DNA from: JAGVSZ01 sp963747775
Lineage (GTDB): Bacteria; Pseudomonadota; Gammaproteobacteria; Burkholderiales; SG8-39
Reading direction: 5' to 3'
Assembly: GCA_963747775.1 (NCBI GenBank)
Contig: CAVVGT010000003.1
Coordinates: 62,001-126,000, forward strand
Length of the DNA: 64,000 nucleotides
Shown here: one piece after another, positions 28,507-36,806 of the stretch
Layout of the letters: each line of letters begins with the position of its first letter
Position numbering within the stretch: the first letter of the stretch is position 1
The notes under the pieces: generated by a model
What the model was told of the DNA's origin: nothing
The model's input: the letters and a program-made list of their open reading frames with translations, nothing else
The model's database searches: none
Translations under genes and position numbers: made by a program

Positions 28507-30376
28507 CGGCGACCTCCGGTTTGAAGTAGACGGTCGCAAGCGGTGGAAGCGTAAGTGCGATCGAGTGGTAGCGGCCATGCGCGCCGACCGGCGCGGCTTC
28601 GACTGCACCGAAGTTCCCCTGGCCGCTGCCGCCGTAGTGGGGCGCATCGCTGTTCAGCAGTTCGCGCCACACGCCGGCGGCCGGCGTTCCGATCAGGTAG
28701 TTGGTGCGCAGGACCGGCGTGAAGTTGCAGACGACCAGCACCGGGGGGCCGCGCCGCGGCTTGCGCAGGAAGCTCACGACGCTCGCCTCCGCGTCGCCGC
28801 AGTCCACCCATTCGAAGCCCGCGGCGGCGAAGTCCACCTCGTGCAGCGCGGGCGTCGCGCGATACAGACGGTTCAGGTCCGCGATCCAGCGCTGCACCCC
28901 CGCGTGCTCCGCGTGCTCGAGCACCCACCATTCGAGCGCCGAGTCGTGCGTCCACTCGCGGCGCTGGGCGAACTCGCCGCCCATGAACAGGAGCTTCTTT
29001 CCCGGATGGGCCCACATGTAGCCGAACAGCGCGCGCAGCGTCGCGAACTGCTGCCAGCTGTCGCCGGGCATCTTGCTCACTAGCGAGCGCTTGCCGTAGA
29101 CCACCTCGTCGTGCGAGAGCGGCAGCACAAAGTTCTCGGTAAATGCGTACCACAGGGAGAAGGTGAGTCGGTCGTGGCGGTACTTCCGGTGGATCGGGTT
29201 CGCGCTCGCGTAGTCGAGCGTGTCGTGCATCCAGCCGAGGTTCCACTTCATGCCGAACCCGAGGCCGCCCAGATAGAGGGGCCGCGAGACGGCGGGCCAA
29301 GCGGTCGACTCCTCGGCGATCGTTTGAACATCAGGTCGGTCGCGATACGCGGCCTCGTTCAGCCGATGCAGGAATTCGATCGCCTCGAGGTTCTCCTTGC
29401 CGCCGTGGCGATTCGGGATCCATTCGCCGGGCTTGCGGCCGTAGTCGAGGTACAGCATCGAAGCGACGGCATCTACGCGCAGGCCATCGAGATGATACTC
29501 GTCAAGCCAGTATAGCGCGCTCGACAGCAGAAAGGCGCGCACTTCGTGTCGCCCGTAGTTGAAGATCGACGAGTGCCACTCGGGGTGATATCCCTGCTTC
29601 GGGTCCGCGTGCTCGTAGAGATGCGTGCCGTCGAAGTAGGCGAGGCCATGTGCGTCGCTCGGGAAGTGCGACGGGACCCAGTCGAGAATCACGCCGATCC
29701 CGGCCTGGTGCAGCACGTCGACGAACCGCTTGAAGTCCTGCGGCGTTCCGTAACGCGCGGTGGGCGCGAAGTACCCGGTGGTCTGATAGCCCCACGATCC
29801 GTAGAACGGATGCTCGGTGACCGGCAGCAGCTCGACGTGCGTGAAACCCAGCTCGCGCACGTACCCGGCGAGCGCGTCCGCGGCCTCTCGATAGTTCAGG
29901 AAACGGTCGCCTTCGGCCCGGCGCCAGGACCCGAGATGCACTTCGTAGATCGAGATCGGCGCGTCGAGCGCATTCGCTCGGCTGCGCGACTTCATCCAAT
30001 CGCCGTCACCCCATTCGTAGTCGGTCGACCAGGCGCGCGACGCCGTCTCCGGGGGCACCTGTGCGTAAACGGCGAATGGATCGGCCTTGTCGACGGCGTA
30101 ATCGCGCCGCTGCGAAACGACGTGGAACTTGTACGCGTGGCCGTGCGCGACGCCCCGGCCGAAGCCTTCCCAGATCCCGGATCCATCGGGCCGGACCGTG
30201 AGCGGGTTTGCCGTCCGGTCCCAATCGTTCCATTCGCCGACGACCGCGACGCTGCGCGCGTTGGGCGCCCAGACCGCGAAGTGCGCGCCGCCAGTCGCAA
30301 GATGGCAACCCAGCTTCTCGTAGAGCCGGCCGTGCGAACCTTCCTTGAAGAGATAGACGTCGTGTTCGGTCAGCAT
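28499..30376 (-). CDS. glgB: 1,4-alpha-glucan branching enzyme GlgB (GH13_9)
   Basis: Introduces alpha-1,6 branches into the glucan made by GlgE. 625 residues, a short GlgB without the extra N1 module of E. coli: the CBM48-like domain (HFAVWAPNARSVAVVGEWNDW) starts near residue 30. Catalytic residues are Asp302 in DGLRVDAVASM and Glu355 in IAEESTAWP, the 53-residue spacing of E. coli GlgB, and Asp in LSHDEVVYGK. The start is the ATG at 30376, with agggga about 9 bases upstream. It is the first gene of the overlapping glgB-glgE-treS-channel-treZ-treY-glycosidase operon, so the main promoter is expected in 30377-30550; no clear consensus was recognised there. Confidence 0.96.
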   Translation of the reverse strand: MLTEHDVYLFKEGSHGRLYEKLGCHLATGGAHFAVWAPNARSVAVVGEWNDWDRTANPLTVRPDGSGIWEGFGRGVAHGHAYKFHVVSQRRDYAVDKADPFAVYAQVPPETASRAWSTDYEWGDGDWMKSRSRANALDAPISIYEVHLGSWRRAEGDRFLNYREAADALAGYVRELGFTHVELLPVTEHPFYGSWGYQTTGYFAPTARYGTPQDFKRFVDVLHQAGIGVILDWVPSHFPSDAHGLAYFDGTHLYEHADPKQGYHPEWHSSIFNYGRHEVRAFLLSSALYWLDEYHLDGLRVDAVASMLYLDYGRKPGEWIPNRHGGKENLEAIEFLHRLNEAAYRDRPDVQTIAEESTAWPAVSRPLYLGGLGFGMKWNLGWMHDTLDYASANPIHRKYRHDRLTFSLWYAFTENFVLPLSHDEVVYGKRSLVSKMPGDSWQQFATLRALFGYMWAHPGKKLLFMGGEFAQRREWTHDSALEWWVLEHAEHAGVQRWIADLNRLYRATPALHEVDFAAAGFEWVDCGDAEASVVSFLRKPRRGPPVLVVCNFTPVLRTNYLIGTPAAGVWRELLNSDAPHYGGSGQGNFGAVEAAPVGAHGRYHSIALTLPPLATVYFKPEVADA

Positions 30377-30550
30377 CGACGCGCAGTCCCCTCGGGGTCG
30401 AATGGGTGCGCCGCGCGGAGGTAGCGCACCCTGGCGTTGGGCTCGTGCATCATGACGTAGTTGCCTACGGCGTGCCCGGAACGGGCGCGAAAAAGGCGCG
30501 AGGGCTCCCCGCGCCTGGTATCGGTCGGCCGCGCGGCCGGGAGCGGTGCG

Positions 30551-31012
30551 TTATCGAGCGGTCGTGCCGGTTCCGGTCGTCGACGGCGACGTTCCCGACT
30601 GCATACCCGGGGTCCGCGCAGGGTTCCCGCGATGGGCCGAGAACTCCGAGCGATCGAGTCGGCCGTCATTGTTCTTGTCCAGCGTCGTGAACGGCCCGGC
30701 CACGCCCGCGCGAGAGGCTTCCGCGCGCGAAATAAATCCGTCGTGGTCCGTATCGATCGCGTCAAAGTCCAGGGTCCCCCCCATGGCGCTTCGGCCGGGC
30801 GACGTGCCGCCTACACCGGGCGTGGTCGGGCCGGTGGCCCCGGGACTCGTCGTGGTGCCCGTCCCGGGTATCGTCGTGTTCGGGGGGAGACCCCCCGGCG
30901 TCGCCCCGGTGCCGGTCGACGGAGGGGTCGGGGTCGGGGTTTGGGCGATGGCGACGGTGCAGAAAGCCGTGCCGATTGCGAAAGCCAAAACGCTCAGTTT
31001 GCGAAGGTGCAT
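30551..31012 (-). CDS. Secreted EF-hand protein
   Basis: A 153-residue exported protein with a signal peptide (LSVLAFAIGTAFCTVAIAQ). A long Pro/Thr/Gly-rich linker (about residues 25-75) leads to two calcium-binding EF-hand loops, DTDHDGFISRAE and DKNNDGRLDRSE, each with the acidic coordinating positions intact. A short low-complexity tail ends the protein. It should bind calcium in the periplasm or outside the cell. The gene starts at 31012 on the minus strand. It is downstream of a large hairpin that separates it from the peptidoglycan-binding gene. The partner and role are not known. Confidence 0.82.
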   Translation of the reverse strand: MHLRKLSVLAFAIGTAFCTVAIAQTPTPTPPSTGTGATPGGLPPNTTIPGTGTTTSPGATGPTTPGVGGTSPGRSAMGGTLDFDAIDTDHDGFISRAEASRAGVAGPFTTLDKNNDGRLDRSEFSAHRGNPARTPGMQSGTSPSTTGTGTTAR

Positions 31013-31044
31013 GCTCGACTCCTGTTGTAAAGAGCGTGGTGGAG

Positions 31045-31070
31045 GCCGGCGTCGCGCGCGACGCCGGCCC
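31045..31070 (-). terminator. Perfect 26-base palindrome hairpin
   Basis: ggccggcgtcgcg followed immediately by its exact reverse complement. It lies 8 bases past the stop of the peptidoglycan-binding gene (31079) and before the EF-hand gene. There is no T tract on the minus strand, so it may be a terminator without a tail, a processing site or a protein-binding dyad. Confidence 0.5.
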
Positions 31071-31078
31071 GTCCCGCC

Positions 31079-31762
31079 TTAGCCGCCGCTGCGCGGGGTG
31101 GCGCCGCTGCTCGTCGATTCGGGCGACGGTGAGGTCTTGTCGCTCGACACCGCCGGGCTGCGGCTGGTGCCGAACGTGTCGCTGCGGGCCGCGTCCGAGG
31201 ACGGAGCCGCATCGGTGCTCGGCGGGGTCCGGGCGGCGCGACCTTGCGCGGTGCCGCTGGTCTCGGTCTTGCCGCTTTGGGTGGATGACGGCGACGGCGA
31301 GGTGGCGTCGCTCGAAACGGTGGCGCCGGAAGTGCCCGGCACTCCGCGGCGGCCCGCGCCGGCGGACATGCCGTCACGTGAGCCGCTTGAACGCATGTCG
31401 GCCTGAACGCCCAGTGCCGAGAGCGTCTGCCGATCGAGGCGCCCGGAAGCCTTTAGACCCTCCGCCTGTTGAAACTCGCGCAGCGCTGCGGAGGTCTTCG
31501 GCCCCATCACGCCGTCAATTGGACCGACGTCGTGGCCTTTCTGCTGGAGGGCCTGTTGCGCTTCGCGCACGGCGTCCGAGCTCTGTGTCGGGCCGCCCAT
31601 ACCGCTCTGCGACGTCCCGGCGCTCCGCGCGGCATCACCGTGGGACGGGTTGCTCATGCTGTCCTGCGACCGCTGGCTGTGCTGCAAGTCGTCGGCGGCG
31701 AATGCCGGTGCGGCGAGCACGAACACGGCGGCCACGGCAACGGCGATCTGTTTCGATTGCAT
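31079..31762 (-). CDS. Periplasmic peptidoglycan-binding (PGB_1) protein
   Basis: A 227-residue exported protein. A signal peptide (AVAVAAVFVLAAPAFA) is followed by a Ser/Gln/Gly-rich region, one PGB_1 domain at about residues 62-118 (VREAQQALQQKGHDVGPIDGVMGPKTSAALREFQ split over the motif core GPKTSAALREFQ), and then a roughly 100-residue Ser/Thr/Gly/Pro-rich tail with many Ser-Pro pairs. The start is the ATG at 31762, chosen because aaggag lies 6 bases upstream and the signal peptide begins there; an upstream in-frame start at 31810 is less likely. It may anchor or sense the cell wall. Confidence 0.83.
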   Translation of the reverse strand: MQSKQIAVAVAAVFVLAAPAFAADDLQHSQRSQDSMSNPSHGDAARSAGTSQSGMGGPTQSSDAVREAQQALQQKGHDVGPIDGVMGPKTSAALREFQQAEGLKASGRLDRQTLSALGVQADMRSSGSRDGMSAGAGRRGVPGTSGATVSSDATSPSPSSTQSGKTETSGTAQGRAARTPPSTDAAPSSDAARSDTFGTSRSPAVSSDKTSPSPESTSSGATPRSGG

Positions 31763-31869
31763 ATCGGCTCCTTGGAAAAGAGTGGTGGATATGTCGCGTT
31801 CAAGCGACAACCGGCGAAGTCACCGGCAGTGCGGTCTGAGTAGCAGCGGCCGTGCCCGATGCGCGCCGG

Positions 31870-32226
31870 CTAGCGAGGCGTCGCGTCGTCCGCGCGGCGC
31901 GGCGCGTCGACGAGCCGCTCCCGCGCGCCGCGGAATCGAAGCTCGCCGCCCTGGGTGTCCAGGTGCTCCCACGGAACAACGACGTACCGGTCTCCGCCGC
32001 TCGGCAGGGCCCCTAGCGAGATCACGACGTTGCGCACGCCACCGTCCAGCCCGAACTCGATTTCGCGCACGGTACCCACGCGGCGGCCGTGAAGGTCCCG
32101 GACGGTTGCGCCGATCGGGTCGGCGCGGACGCTGGCTTGGCGATCGGCAGCAGCATCCGCATGGCACGTCGGGGCGCCGATCGTCACGGCCACCGCCAGC
32201 GCTACGAACGCGTTAGAGCCTCGCAT
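31870..32226 (-). CDS. Periplasmic PRC-barrel protein
   Basis: A 118-residue protein with a signal peptide (FVALAVAVTIGAPTCHA) and a PRC-barrel-like domain: GATVRDLHGRRVGTVREIEF, then a strand pair, YVVVPWEHLD and LRFRGARERL. PRC-barrels mediate protein or RNA contacts, and periplasmic versions are common in stress clusters. The start is the ATG at 32226, where the signal sequence begins. It is on the same strand as the peptidoglycan-binding gene, 107 bases upstream of it, and divergent from the BON gene at 32456, so the 229 bases between should hold two promoters. Confidence 0.78.
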   Translation of the reverse strand: MRGSNAFVALAVAVTIGAPTCHADAAADRQASVRADPIGATVRDLHGRRVGTVREIEFGLDGGVRNVVISLGALPSGGDRYVVVPWEHLDTQGGELRFRGARERLVDAPRRADDATPR

Positions 32227-32455
32227 TCGTGTCGCTCTGCAGTTGACGTGCCCCTGGAGCGGGCGGTGCCGCCGCTGCAAGTTCTGCACGCACGCGTAAG
32301 GCCTACACGCTGTCGGCGGGACCCGACGAAACAGGTTGCCGTGCGTGCGCGGTGGGTCGATCAGTCGCACCGGACGTCGCGTCCGAGCCACATGTCGGCG
32401 CCACGGGGAACGCGGGTTGCAGCTTCTTCCAAGCGCAAATGCGCAGGAGGACGGG

Positions 32456-32842
32456 ATGTCGCGTTCGTTTTGGTCGTTCGTCGGGATCGCGCTCGGCGCA
32501 ATGGCAATTGCGTTACTCGACCCGGTGCATGGACAGCGCCGGCGCGCAATGCTGCGCGGCCGCTTCCCGGGGCGTGCGGACCGGCGAGCGACCCCGGACG
32601 ATCGGCTCGTCCGGCGCGTTCGCGCCACGCTGGGCCGGTTCACGACGCATCCGAAGTCGATTCACGTCGCCGCGACGCGCGGGCGCGTGACGCTGCGCGG
32701 CGCGGTGCTCGCCGGGGAACGGGCGGATCTCGTAGCGGCGGTGCGTTGCGTCGACGACGTCGACGCAGTTGACGACCGCCTGACCACGTACCTCGACTCG
32801 ATCGGCGTTCCGGAGCTGCAGGGCGGCAATCCGCCCGCGTGA
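32456..32842 (+). CDS. Membrane-anchored BON-domain protein
   Basis: A 128-residue protein. The start is the ATG at 32456, with a perfect aggagg at 32445-32450. The N-terminus is one membrane segment (FWSFVGIALGAMAIALL), followed by a basic linker and a BON domain of about 70 residues (RLVRRVRATLGRF ... HVAATRGRVTLRGAVL ... VDDVDAVDDRLTTY). It is the second BON protein of the window and is predicted to be anchored in the inner membrane. The membrane-lipid binding role is inferred from the family. Confidence 0.82.
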   Translation: MSRSFWSFVGIALGAMAIALLDPVHGQRRRAMLRGRFPGRADRRATPDDRLVRRVRATLGRFTTHPKSIHVAATRGRVTLRGAVLAGERADLVAAVRCVDDVDAVDDRLTTYLDSIGVPELQGGNPPA

Positions 32843-32961
32843 AGCGGATGCGACAGGAACGGGGGTTGCCTGTCCAGCAACCCGTGCCGCAGCATGGCGC
32901 GCGTGCGGCGCGGGAATTGCTTGCGGAAGTTGGCACCATTCGCTCATGTAAGCTCGTCTCT

Positions 32962-33789
32962 ATGAATCAGCTACCAGCCAGTGGGAGCGAGCAGCATGCA
33001 GACGAACGATCGGTAAAAAATGCCGAAGAGCGCTTTCAACTACTGTTGGAAGCCGTTACCGACTACGCGATTTTCTTGCTCGATCCCAACGGGTACGTGC
33101 TGACTTGGAATTCTGGCGCGCAGCGCATCAAGGGCTACCAGGCAGACGAGATCATCGGCCAGCATTTCTCCCGTTTCTACCCCCCAGAAGCGGTTCAGGC
33201 CGGATGGCCGGAGCACGAGCTTCATGTTGCCGCTGAGCAGGGACGGTTCGAAGACGAGGGCTGGCGCATCCGCAAGGACGGCTCCCGATTCTGGGCCAAC
33301 GTGGTCATAACAGCCTTGCCTCATGAGGACGGACGACCGCGCGGGTTCGCCAAAGTTACGCGCGATCTGACCGAGCGCAGACAACACGAAGAAGCGCTAC
33401 GACAAAGCGAGGAGCACTTTCGCCTGCTGGTGGAAGGGGTGACCGACTACGCTATCTTCATGCTCGATCCCAACGGCTACGTGCTGACTTGGAATTCTGG
33501 CGCGCAGCGCATCAAGGGCTACCAGGCAGACGAGATCATCGGCCAGCATTTCTCCCGTTTCTATCCCCCAGAAGCGGTTCAGGCCGGATGGCCGGAGCAC
33601 GAGCTCCAGGTCGCCGTTGAGCAGGGACGGTTCGAAGACGAGGGCTGGCGCATTCGCAAGGACGGCTCCCGCTTCTGGGCCAACGTGGTCATCAGCGCAT
33701 TGCACGATGAGAGCGGGCGATTGCGCGGGTTTGCCAAGCTGACCCGTGACCTATCAGAGCGAAAGCGTGCTGAGGCTTCGCGACGCTGA
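32962..33789 (+). pseudogene. Tandem-PAS N-terminal part of a split sensor kinase
   Basis: The frame from the ATG at 32962 gives 275 residues: two PAS domains at about 34-118 and 162-246, each followed by a PAC-like RGFAKVTRDLTERR or RGFAKLTRDLSERK segment. The two PAS domains are almost identical. The frame then ends at a tga just where the coiled coil to the HisKA domain should continue. Reading moves one base to resume in the segment at 33783. The codon use is lower in GC than its neighbours, which suggests acquisition. Alone it would be a soluble PAS protein; it is most simply the 5' part of a broken PAS-PAS-HisKA-ATPase-receiver gene. Confidence 0.82.
33061..33699 (+). repeat. Direct 384-base duplication of a PAS-coding unit
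   Basis: Copies at 33061-33315 and 33445-33699 differ at about 15 of 255 positions, and a central stretch of roughly 85 bases is identical. The differences are mostly third-codon changes. The nearly identical DNA implies a recent tandem duplication or gene conversion inside the kinase gene. Confidence 0.85.
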
Positions 33790-33962
33790 AGGTACCGAGC
33801 GCGATGCAGATGCTGGATGCAGAGCGTAACGCGCGCATCGAGGCGCAACACGCAGCGCGGATGAAAGACGAATTCCTTGCCACCCTTTCGCACGAGCTGC
33901 GCACGCCATTAAGCGCCATTCTCGGCTGGGCACAGGTTCTCCGTAGACCAGGTTCAGGCTAA
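33783..33962 (+). pseudogene. HisKA middle fragment of the split sensor kinase
   Basis: In a frame offset from both flanking parts, this stretch reads a linker (MQMLDAERNARIEAQ) and the HisKA phospho-acceptor box ATLSHELRTPLSAILGW, with the His codon at 33891-33893, and then stops at the taa at 33960. The sequence continues in the first frame with VEAIERNARAQ and LIDELLDLSRI, the second HisKA helix. So two compensating one-base shifts, near 33785 and near 33940, cut one gene into three. Both may be sequencing errors, or this is a true pseudogene. Confidence 0.75.
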
Positions 33963-34017
33963 CGCCGATGACCTCCAGCGCGGTGTAGAAGCGATTGAAC
34001 GCAATGCCCGTGCACAA

Positions 34018-35010
34018 GTGGGTCTGATTGACGAACTCCTTGACCTCAGCCGCATCATGGCGGGACGAATCCGCCTCGATGTGCAGCGTGTGATGCTGTC
34101 CGACGTGATTCGAGGCGCGGTCGAATCGGCGGAGCCCACCGCCCAAAGCAAGGGCGTGCGCATGGAGACGATTCTCGATCCGCTTGCCGGGCCGGTATCG
34201 GGGGACCCGGCAAGATTGCAGCAAGTGGTGTGGAACCTGCTCAGCAATGCGATTAAGTTCACGCCGAAAGGTGGTCGCGTGCAAGTCTTGTTGGAGCGGG
34301 TCAACTCGCACGTGGAAGTGACGGTGAGCGACACGGGTATCGGAATACCGCCCGATTTCCTGCCGTACGTGTTTGACCGCTTCTCCCAGAAAGACACCTC
34401 GACGGCCAGACGCTACGGTGGTCTTGGACTTGGACTCGCCATCGCCAAGCAGCTCATCGAGTTGCATGGCGGCAGGTTGCACGCAAAGAGTGCGGGGGAA
34501 GGGCGTGGGGCTTCTTTCATCATCAACCTGCCGCTCACCATCCACTCAGCGGACGCCGAAGAGCCGCACCGGTTTCATCCGACCCGTTCGTCCGCTCCCG
34601 AAGCACTAACAGTTCTTCCGAGACTTGATGGCGTTCGGGTTCTTGCGGTCGACGACGAACCAGATGCCCGTGACCTCATGCAGCGCGTACTAGCAGAACA
34701 CGGAGCAATCGTGATTACTGCTGGTTCCGGTGATGAGGCCTTACGCATCTTCGAGACAGTGCCATTCGATGTACTGCTGAGCGACATCGGGATGGCCGGC
34801 ATGGACGGTTACCAACTGATACGCCGTATTCGTGCCACAGAAAGGAAAGGGCAGCATCTACCAGCATTGGCCCTCACCGCGTTTGCGCGTCCTGAAGACC
34901 GCAAAAAGGTGATCCTGTCCGGGTATCAGTCGCACCTGGCCAAGCCTTTTGACCTGGCAGAACTTGTGATCGTCATTGCCGGCTTGGTTGGTCGAACCGC
35001 AGACCTATGA
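34018..35010 (+). pseudogene. HATPase plus receiver C-terminal part of the split kinase
   Basis: From the GTG at 34018 a 330-residue frame holds the end of HisKA (LIDELLDLSRIMAG), the ATPase domain (N box NLLSNAIKF, DTGIGI, FDRFSQKD, GGLGLGLAIAKQ) and a receiver domain with acidic VDDEPD, phospho-acceptor Asp256 in DVLLSDIGMAGMDG and Lys in LAKPFD. It is in the same frame as the PAS part, the two one-base shifts between cancelling. All kinase and receiver motifs are intact. Codon use is less GC-rich than in surrounding genes. Confidence 0.85.
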
Positions 35011-35225
35011 CTTCCAGCAGCGCCGCCCGAAGCGAAAGTCTGCGTGTGGTGTGGGCCGATCAGGGTCCATTCGCAGACATTGTCCCCGACTGCGACGAGA
35101 CTGACGGCGAGCTGGCGATCCCGCGCCTTGCCCCGGGTTGCCTCGCCCGCAGGGGCGGACGGGAGAGCGATCAGGGGTGATGCGAGCCCTGGAGCGCAGG
35201 GACCGCGAGCTCCGCCGACGGCACG

Positions 35226-36428
35226 TCAGCGATCAAAGGCAAAGGTGTCGCGATAGCGGTGGGGCTTGTAGAACACGGCCGCCGTCAGAACCTCCGCGGC
35301 AATCGCGCTATAGGTAATGCCGTTGCCGCCATAACCCAGGGCGTAGTGAATCCTCGCGTCGCCGCCGGGACACGCGCCAATATAACCCAGGCCGTCTTTG
35401 GTCTCGCCGAAGGTCCCCGCCCAGCCGTAGGCGGGGTCCATCTCGATCCGCGGGAACAGGCGGCGCGCCTTGTCGATCAGCGCATCCGTCTTGGAAGACA
35501 CGCGGGCATCGCGATGCGCCGGGTGGCGGAATGGAATATCTTCGCCACCAACCAACACGCGATTGTCGGATGTGGTGCGCAGGTAAAGGTAAGGCCGCGC
35601 CGACTCCCAGACCAGGCACCGCGCGCTCCAGCCATCGAATGCCTTGACCGGTTCGGTGATTAAGGCAAACGAGCTGTGCAGGTCAGCCACGCGTCTGGGC
35701 AAAAAGCGCTCGGCCTCGTAACCCGCTGCAACGATGACGTGCTTCGCGCGAACGCGGCCGCGTTCGGTGTGCACCTCCAGGCCAGCCTTGGTCGGCACGA
35801 CGCCCAGGGCGTTCGTGCGGCCATACAGGGCGAAGTCACGCGTCGCGCATCTCGCCAGCAGTGCGTACGTCAGGCGCCACGGGTCGACCTCGCCGCCGAC
35901 GTTGGACCAAAGGGCCACGGGAGCTTCGAAGTCGACGAGCTTGCCGAGTTCATTCGCCAGCAGCACCTCACACGGCAATTTTGCGCGTCGGCGCGCCGCA
36001 CCCTCTCCGTGCAGCGGCTCGACGTCGCGCGAACGCGACGCGTAGTACAGGCTGGACCGGCGCCGGAAGCTGACGTCTTGCGTCAGCTCTCCGGCCAGCC
36101 GCCCGATCATGCGCACGCCTTGCAGACACGCCTGGTACGCGTCCACGGCACGCTCGCGACCCAGCTTATCGATCAGATCGCTCAGATGGACATCGATCTC
36201 GTACTGCAGCAGGGCGGTCGACGCGGAGGTGGAGCCATGCGCCGGATGCCGGCGATCGATCACGATCACGGATAGGCCTTGGGCGGTGAGTGCATCGGCG
36301 ATTAGCGCACCGGTGATTCCGGCGCCGATGACGGCAACGTCGCAGCGTCGATTGCGAGATAGCGGGGGCGGTACCTCGCCAACGCCGTTGCGGATCAGCC
36401 AGAACGCGCGGGGCGAGGTCAAGTCCAT
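35226..36428 (-). CDS. FAD-dependent oxidoreductase (DAO family)
   Basis: A 400-residue soluble enzyme with the dinucleotide-binding start CDVAVIGAGITGALIADAL at about residue 29, the GSTSASTALLQYEID flavin-contact segment, and a late GYGGNGITYSAIAAEVL that closes the FAD site. The mid-section (VDPWRLTYALLARC) is typical of DAO-fold amine or amino acid oxidases such as GlpD/SoxA-like proteins. The substrate cannot be told from sequence. It is alone on the minus strand, with no clear operon partner. It is followed (35011-35225) by 215 bases with no gene seen. Confidence 0.9.
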   Translation of the reverse strand: MDLTSPRAFWLIRNGVGEVPPPLSRNRRCDVAVIGAGITGALIADALTAQGLSVIVIDRRHPAHGSTSASTALLQYEIDVHLSDLIDKLGRERAVDAYQACLQGVRMIGRLAGELTQDVSFRRRSSLYYASRSRDVEPLHGEGAARRRAKLPCEVLLANELGKLVDFEAPVALWSNVGGEVDPWRLTYALLARCATRDFALYGRTNALGVVPTKAGLEVHTERGRVRAKHVIVAAGYEAERFLPRRVADLHSSFALITEPVKAFDGWSARCLVWESARPYLYLRTTSDNRVLVGGEDIPFRHPAHRDARVSSKTDALIDKARRLFPRIEMDPAYGWAGTFGETKDGLGYIGACPGGDARIHYALGYGGNGITYSAIAAEVLTAAVFYKPHRYRDTFAFDR

Positions 36429-36658
36429 GCAATTCCATCTCGCGGTGGAAGAATAATGTGGCTCACGGTGCAGGCGTTCCCTCGAACGCTACACCCCTGC
36501 AGCGATCGCTCGAAGTCGGTGAGCATCGTCAACCTTAGCGCCGGACTTGGAGTCAGCACCGGGAAACGACCGAACTTGCGGAACGCGGCGCCGGGCATAA
36601 GGATTGCGTTAGCCAGGAACGGATCCTTCGGGACAGATCAACTCTCAGGAGAACGCAA

Positions 36659-36736
36659 ATGAAAGGCATCGGTCTTTGGTTGCTGGGCGTGCCCGTCATC
36701 GTCATCGTCGCCCTCTACGTTTTCGGCATCCTGTAA
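36659..36736 (+). CDS. 25-residue hydrophobic microprotein
   Basis: A short frame from the ATG at 36659, with aggag about 7 bases upstream and a taa stop. It encodes 25 residues, almost entirely one membrane segment with Gly-Pro bends (MKGIGLWLLGVPV, then VIVIVALYVFGIL). The strong ribosome site, the Lys at position 2 before a hydrophobic run, and its isolated position between two real genes support expression. No family is known to me. Inner-membrane placement is inferred from hydrophobicity. Confidence 0.6.
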   Translation: MKGIGLWLLGVPVIVIVALYVFGIL

Positions 36737-36806
36737 GCGCACCGGTACATCAGGCAACGATGGCTGCAGGCGTCCCGGTAGGCGCGCACTCCGGGGTGGC
36801 GGTCTT

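Noticed and set aside
30526..30539. Palindrome cggccgcgcggccg downstream of the EF-hand gene
   Set aside because: Only 14 bases, no T tract, and such motifs are frequent by chance at this GC content.
36602..36658. GGAAC followed by a partial CGTT-like element before the microprotein gene, resembling a stress sigma promoter
   Set aside because: The -10 element does not match at an acceptable spacing, so no promoter is claimed.
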